Source of the DNA: Mytilus trossulus
Lineage: Eukaryota; Mollusca; Bivalvia; Mytilida; Mytilidae
Assembly (NCBI RefSeq): GCF_036588685.1
Contig: NC_086383.1
Location: forward strand, 61,579,448-61,643,447
Reading direction: 5' to 3'
Length of the DNA stretch: 64,000 bases
A program made the position numbers and the translations under genes. A model generated the notes under the pieces. The model was not told the DNA's origin, did not search any database, and was given only the letters and a program-made list of their open reading frames with translations. How positions within the stretch are numbered: the first letter of the stretch is position 1; each line of letters starts with the position of its first letter. Positions 59,785 to 64,000 of this stretch are shown piece after piece.

Positions 59785-60970
59785 CTTAGTATTTCGAATA
59801 AACCATACTTGTTAACAGGAAATTAATGTTAATGACCATACAATTAATATTAATGTCACACCGAATTGCTGACTACTAGGCTGGTGATTCCTTCGGGGAC
59901 GATACGATTTTTTCACAAGAACATTTTGATGGGTGAATTATTGTTTAACATTTGACGGCACACATTAGTCCTATATCATGATGAGAACATTGTATGACTT
60001 TAATATTTACATAAAATTGAGAATGGAAATGGGGAATGTGTCAAAGAGACAACAACCCGACCAAATAAAAAAACAACAGCAGAAGGTCACCAACAGGTCT
60101 TCAATGTAGTGAGAAATTCCCGCACCCGGAGGCGTCCTTCAGCTGGCCCCTAAACAAATATATACTAGTTCAGTGATAATGAACGCCATACTAATTTCCA
60201 AATTATACACAAGAAACTAAAATTAAAATATAACAAGACTAACAAAGGCCAGAGGCTCCTGACTTGGGACAGGCGCAAAAATGCGGCGGGGTTAAACATG
60301 TTTGTGAGATCAAAACCCTCCCCCTATACCTCTAACCAATGTATAAAAGTAAACGCATAACAATACGCACATTAAAATTCAGTTCAAGAGAAGTCCGAGT
60401 CTGATGTCAGAAGATGTAACCAAAGAAAATAAACAAAATGACAATAATACATAAATAACAACAGACTACTAGCAGTTAACTGACATGCCAGCTCCAGACT
60501 TCAATTAAACTGACTGAAAGTTTATGATTTCATCATATGAACATCAGGCACAATCCTCCCTGTTAGGGGTTTAGTATTATACCATCATAACATATATGAG
60601 AAGAACATAACCCGTGTCATGCCAACAACTGTTTTTTACATGCACGTTTCAAATTTGAATTTTCTGTATATCTGTTTTACTGCTAAATGAATATGGTTTC
60701 AAAAAGAAAAATGTTTTACATATAAAGACAAAACAAACAATGATTAAATCTTGCCAATTGAAAATATCTACAACTATATGTCAAGTGCATTTCAATTGAA
60801 TGTCTTTCAATGCCTACCAGGAATTTGATGATAAGAGTACTTCCCGATGTAGTCAACATTTTTCATGTTATTAATCATTTCCTAGAACTAATTTTTTAAA
60901 TGCTTGCAGTTATTTTTCCAGTTATCTTATTTTCCGGTCGCATTCAGTTTAATTATATTAGAAATAAAGC
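59785..60970 (+). repeat. Diverged local duplication, copy 2, split by family B
   Basis: Left part 59785-60000 and right part 60635-60970 match consecutive parts of 55430-56110. The intervening 60012-60632 is a family B insertion. Confidence 0.65.
60012..60632 (+). mobile_element. Family B repeat, near full length
   Basis: Starts 'GAGAATGGAAATGGGGAATG' and includes 'CCTTCAGCTGGCCCCTAAAC', 'CCTGACTTGGGACAGGCGCA' and ends near 'GTCATGCCAACAACTG'. No clear coding frame. Ends elsewhere in the window show it is interspersed. Confidence 0.8.
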
Positions 60971-61097
60971 TAGTTTTAAAAGACAAATCGGTATTATTTT
61001 TTTTTGTTTTTTTACCCTTTATTTTTTCAATCTAATTTTGTTAATAACACTTTCATTACTGATTAATTGTAGTAACATCCAATCGGGATGATTTTCC

Positions 61098-61190
61098 TCG
61101 AAAGATTCAATGAAAGCAGTTATTAGGAACGCAAGATCTAGAATACCGTGCCGACTAGGAAATTTATATTCCGTATCCGAAGATTTTAAA
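61098..61190 (+). repeat. Family C distal fragment
   Basis: 'TCGAAAGATTCAATGAAAGC' and 'GAACGCAAGATCT' resemble the 59375-59430 part of the long family C copy. The open frame 61110-61310 begins here and is not supported as a gene. Confidence 0.45.
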
Positions 61191-61319
61191 ATTCTTCTAT
61201 TTAAAAATGGATATTTTCCAATTGAAAACTATAAATTACAGACCCGACTGCATCTTAATAATATCAGTCTGAGAGAATTTTTTTTACATAAATCAGTTGT
61301 TTATTTTTAATCATTGTTT

Positions 61320-63255
61320 CTTTGTATGTTGTCTGATGGAATCATCAATCTCGCATTCTGCATTTGTGAAGATGACATTTACAATTGAAAAAAACACTGT
61401 AACTGATAAAAATAAAGTTTGTTGTTTATATTATTATGATATTGACACGGAATAAACGTCTTGGCAATGTATCATACACAAGTATTAGGGAAGCAGCATG
61501 ACATCAGATAGTCGTAACATTATTGCATGACAGGCCTTATCATAAATACAATTTCTGCCATGTGTCATTGGCTTAGAATGTCAAGGTGATATTAAGTCTG
61601 ATACGTAAAAAACGAAACCTTAAATTAAATGAGTCATAAATATATCATAAAAAGATAATTAATTTTGTATTGTCAGAGTATAAATCGTATTCCGAAACGG
61701 TAAACGGATAGTTGTTATATGAGAAGTTGCAACTTTAATCGTTTATATAGTTCTTTGTTTTATTACATACGATCGGATGCTTCGTTTATTTCGTTTAACA
61801 TGTTTAATGTAAACAATTTTTAGAGGAATCATTCAAAAAGATACCACAGAGACAGTCAAACGCATGTAGGAAATGAATTGTTTAAATATGACGCCCCCTT
61901 CCCCCATAAAAACATAAAAATGCAATCCAGAAGACTATGATTAACTTTGCAAAAGGTGTACTATTGCAATGATTATTAATCATGTTAATAGGGAACAAAC
62001 AGAAATAACAATTTTCAAAGTTACCTTAATAATCTCTGTAAAACAACATCGATCAGTTTAAACTACTCGATAGTTTCAATGTATTTACAAACGTATTACA
62101 GAATGCGAAAAGAATTTTAGGATAATGTCACACTGCCACATAATGAACTTTATTTATACATATTTTACAGACTTGGGGAATAGCTCTGGTAGCAAGGATG
62201 GAGCCGATTATATACAGATAAAAACACATCTGCTTCCATTTTCTACATTTTAATGTCACAAACAAAACAAAAAAAAAACACTGGCAAAAGGGGAACAACT
62301 CTCTCTTACACACAGAAACATAATCCAAGCATACATACTGATATATAGCACTTATCATATTTGATATGATATTCACAAATTACCTGCTCTCGTCATCTTT
62401 TGTAAGAAATCCTACAGTATACAGTGCACTCTCCCAATACACACTATAAGACATTTGTTTCTTACGTTTGTGCATCTATAATTTAAAAAAAATAAAATAA
62501 AAACTTTATTTTCAAAAAATGATATTAAATTTATTAATTTCATATTTTTTTCCAAAACAATTATTAATTGACTTGGGGATTATATTTTTAGTTACATAGT
62601 GTGTTAATGTGCCATTTAGAATTTACAAACCCCATGTATAGCTATGTAACGACTTTATATTACCCGACTATCTTAACATGTGGTATTTAGACTAGTGGCC
62701 TATACAGGTGATCAAGTCTTCAATACTGTTAGCATTATGAATATTCTTTCATTGGTCTATACAAAACCAAATGCCAACAAAAACAGTTTGTTATTTGTAG
62801 ATGTGTTTTATGAGTTTATTTCAAACTGTTCATTATAAATTTCATCGTCTGTTGAAATCTCACCCCTGTGTTGTTCAAGTATATAAAGGGACATAACATC
62901 ACTACGAACCGTGTATTGAAATAACTGCTAGCCTAATATGTAATATACGCGGTTGATGTTGACTTATCATATTCCTAGAAATGTACAGGAGGTAAGATAA
63001 ATACCAAATATTGATTTGACATTGATATATTCATGGATCAAATTCTATTTGTGTTTTGATATTCGAAAAATAACATGACTTAATATGTTACACCGACTTC
63101 ATAATAAACAGGTGTATTTTCTTAACACAAAAGCTGTTTCAATATATGTACTAGGACGATCAAGTGAATCCGACACTCCATACATTTTACGGCAACCAAG
63201 ACAAATTGGTCTGGCCATGTGTCAAAGTTAACTGAAGTGTACAATTGTTTTCTTC
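61320..63255. other. Intergenic, nothing recognised
   Basis: AT-rich sequence with a short family C head fragment (AAAAAGATACCACAGAGACA) near 61836. No gene was seen. Confidence 0.4.
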
Positions 63256-63264
63256 TTCGATGTC

Positions 63265-63760
63265 ATATTACAACAGGGACAACAGATACCAGAGCACTGT
63301 CAAACACATAAAAAAAATATGACTGACAATGCCACAGCTAAAAAAGAAAAAGACAAACAGACACATAATAGAACACAATACACAACATAGAAAACTAAAG
63401 ACTAAGCAAAACGTACACAATCAAAAACTTGGGGTGGCCTCAGGTGCAACAGAAGGGTAAGCAGATCCTGCTCCACATGTGAGACCCGTCGTGTTGCTCA
63501 TGTTATTACAAACCCAGTAAATAGTATAATCTGGTAGGTAATATACTCGTGAAAATATAAGGGGATTGTCGTTACGGCATATGGAATATATCCGATTTCA
63601 TCTGTGAAACGGTTATTCTATAACGGTTGGCCAACTTGTGATGTAAATTTACGAAAAATGTTTTCAACTTCACCACTTGGAACTCTTGGTTCATTTGCTT
63701 CATTGTGAGTAGCAATTCTCTATCAAATTAATAATGATAGAACATAGAAGCCTAGGAATA
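63265..63760 (+). repeat. Family C repeat, long copy 2
   Basis: 'GACAACAGATACCAGAGCAC', 'CAAAAACTTGGGGTGGCCTC', 'CATGTGAGACCCGTCGTGTT' and 'TGGAACTCTTGGTTCATTTG' follow the order of 58972-59480. Confidence 0.75.
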
Positions 63761-64000
63761 AGATGCAAATAGTGTGCATGATGGTCAGTAAATTAACAAA
63801 TGTGGTCTTTTTCGCAATATAACACATTGCTTTTTTCTATTAATTTCTATGTTCTAGTCGATAATCAAAAATCATAGAACCTCTCATATAGTTTCGAAAA
63901 AAGCTATCTTGATAATTTGTTAGAACCCCCTCAGTTACAATGATCTATAATGTTTGTATATTGGCTTTCATGAGTTTATTACTTTAGGGTTTCTATTGAG

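Overview
The window looks like nuclear DNA from a marine bivalve, most likely a mussel (Mytilidae). The reasons are the AT-rich sequence, the multi-exon genes with canonical GT-AG introns, and a dense load of short interspersed repeats, foldback MITEs, Helitron-like pieces and minisatellites of the kind seen in bivalve genomes. The species call is inference. No prokaryotic features, rRNA, convincing tRNA or CRISPR were seen.

Four protein-coding genes can be supported. (1) 2250-5816 (+): a single-coding-exon 1188-residue protein with an ankyrin-repeat front half and a cGAS-like (Mab-21 family) nucleotidyltransferase back half. The catalytic acidic triad appears intact, and a run of 32 Asp interrupts the C-terminal lobe. 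(2) 17857-14794 (-): a three-exon, 111-residue single-pass membrane protein of unknown function. (3) 17581-39709 (+): a complete 15-exon nicotinate phosphoribosyltransferase (NAPRT). It was reconstructed exon by exon, all splice phases agree, and it encodes 539 residues. Its first exon lies inside intron 1 of gene 2 on the opposite strand, so the two genes overlap head to head. (4) 49118-50761 (+): a two-exon protein joining a TIR domain to duplicated CCCH zinc-finger modules of the ZAP/PARP12 type, and ending in a hydrophobic tail-anchor-like segment.

Region by region: 1-2.2 kb holds a repeat copy and a minisatellite upstream of the cGAS-like gene. 6-14.7 kb is intergenic and full of foldbacks and tandem arrays. 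14.8-39.7 kb holds the overlapping gene pair, with introns packed with MITEs, one Helitron-like element, a 5'-truncated LINE end and a GC-rich 0.9-kb element. 39.7-49 kb is repeat-rich and carries a second copy of the Helitron-like element. 49-50.8 kb is the TIR-CCCH gene. 51-64 kb is gene-free and mostly composite repeats, with a diverged internal duplication.

Two of the four genes look like innate-immune nucleic-acid sensors or effectors: a cyclic-dinucleotide synthase-like receptor and a TIR-zinc-finger protein. The most noteworthy candidates for undescribed biology are the ankyrin-cGLR with its poly-Asp insertion and the TIR/ZAP-like-CCCH/tail-anchor architecture. The NAPRT gene (Preiss-Handler NAD synthesis) lies between them. 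Any functional link with a TIR enzyme that might consume NAD is speculation.
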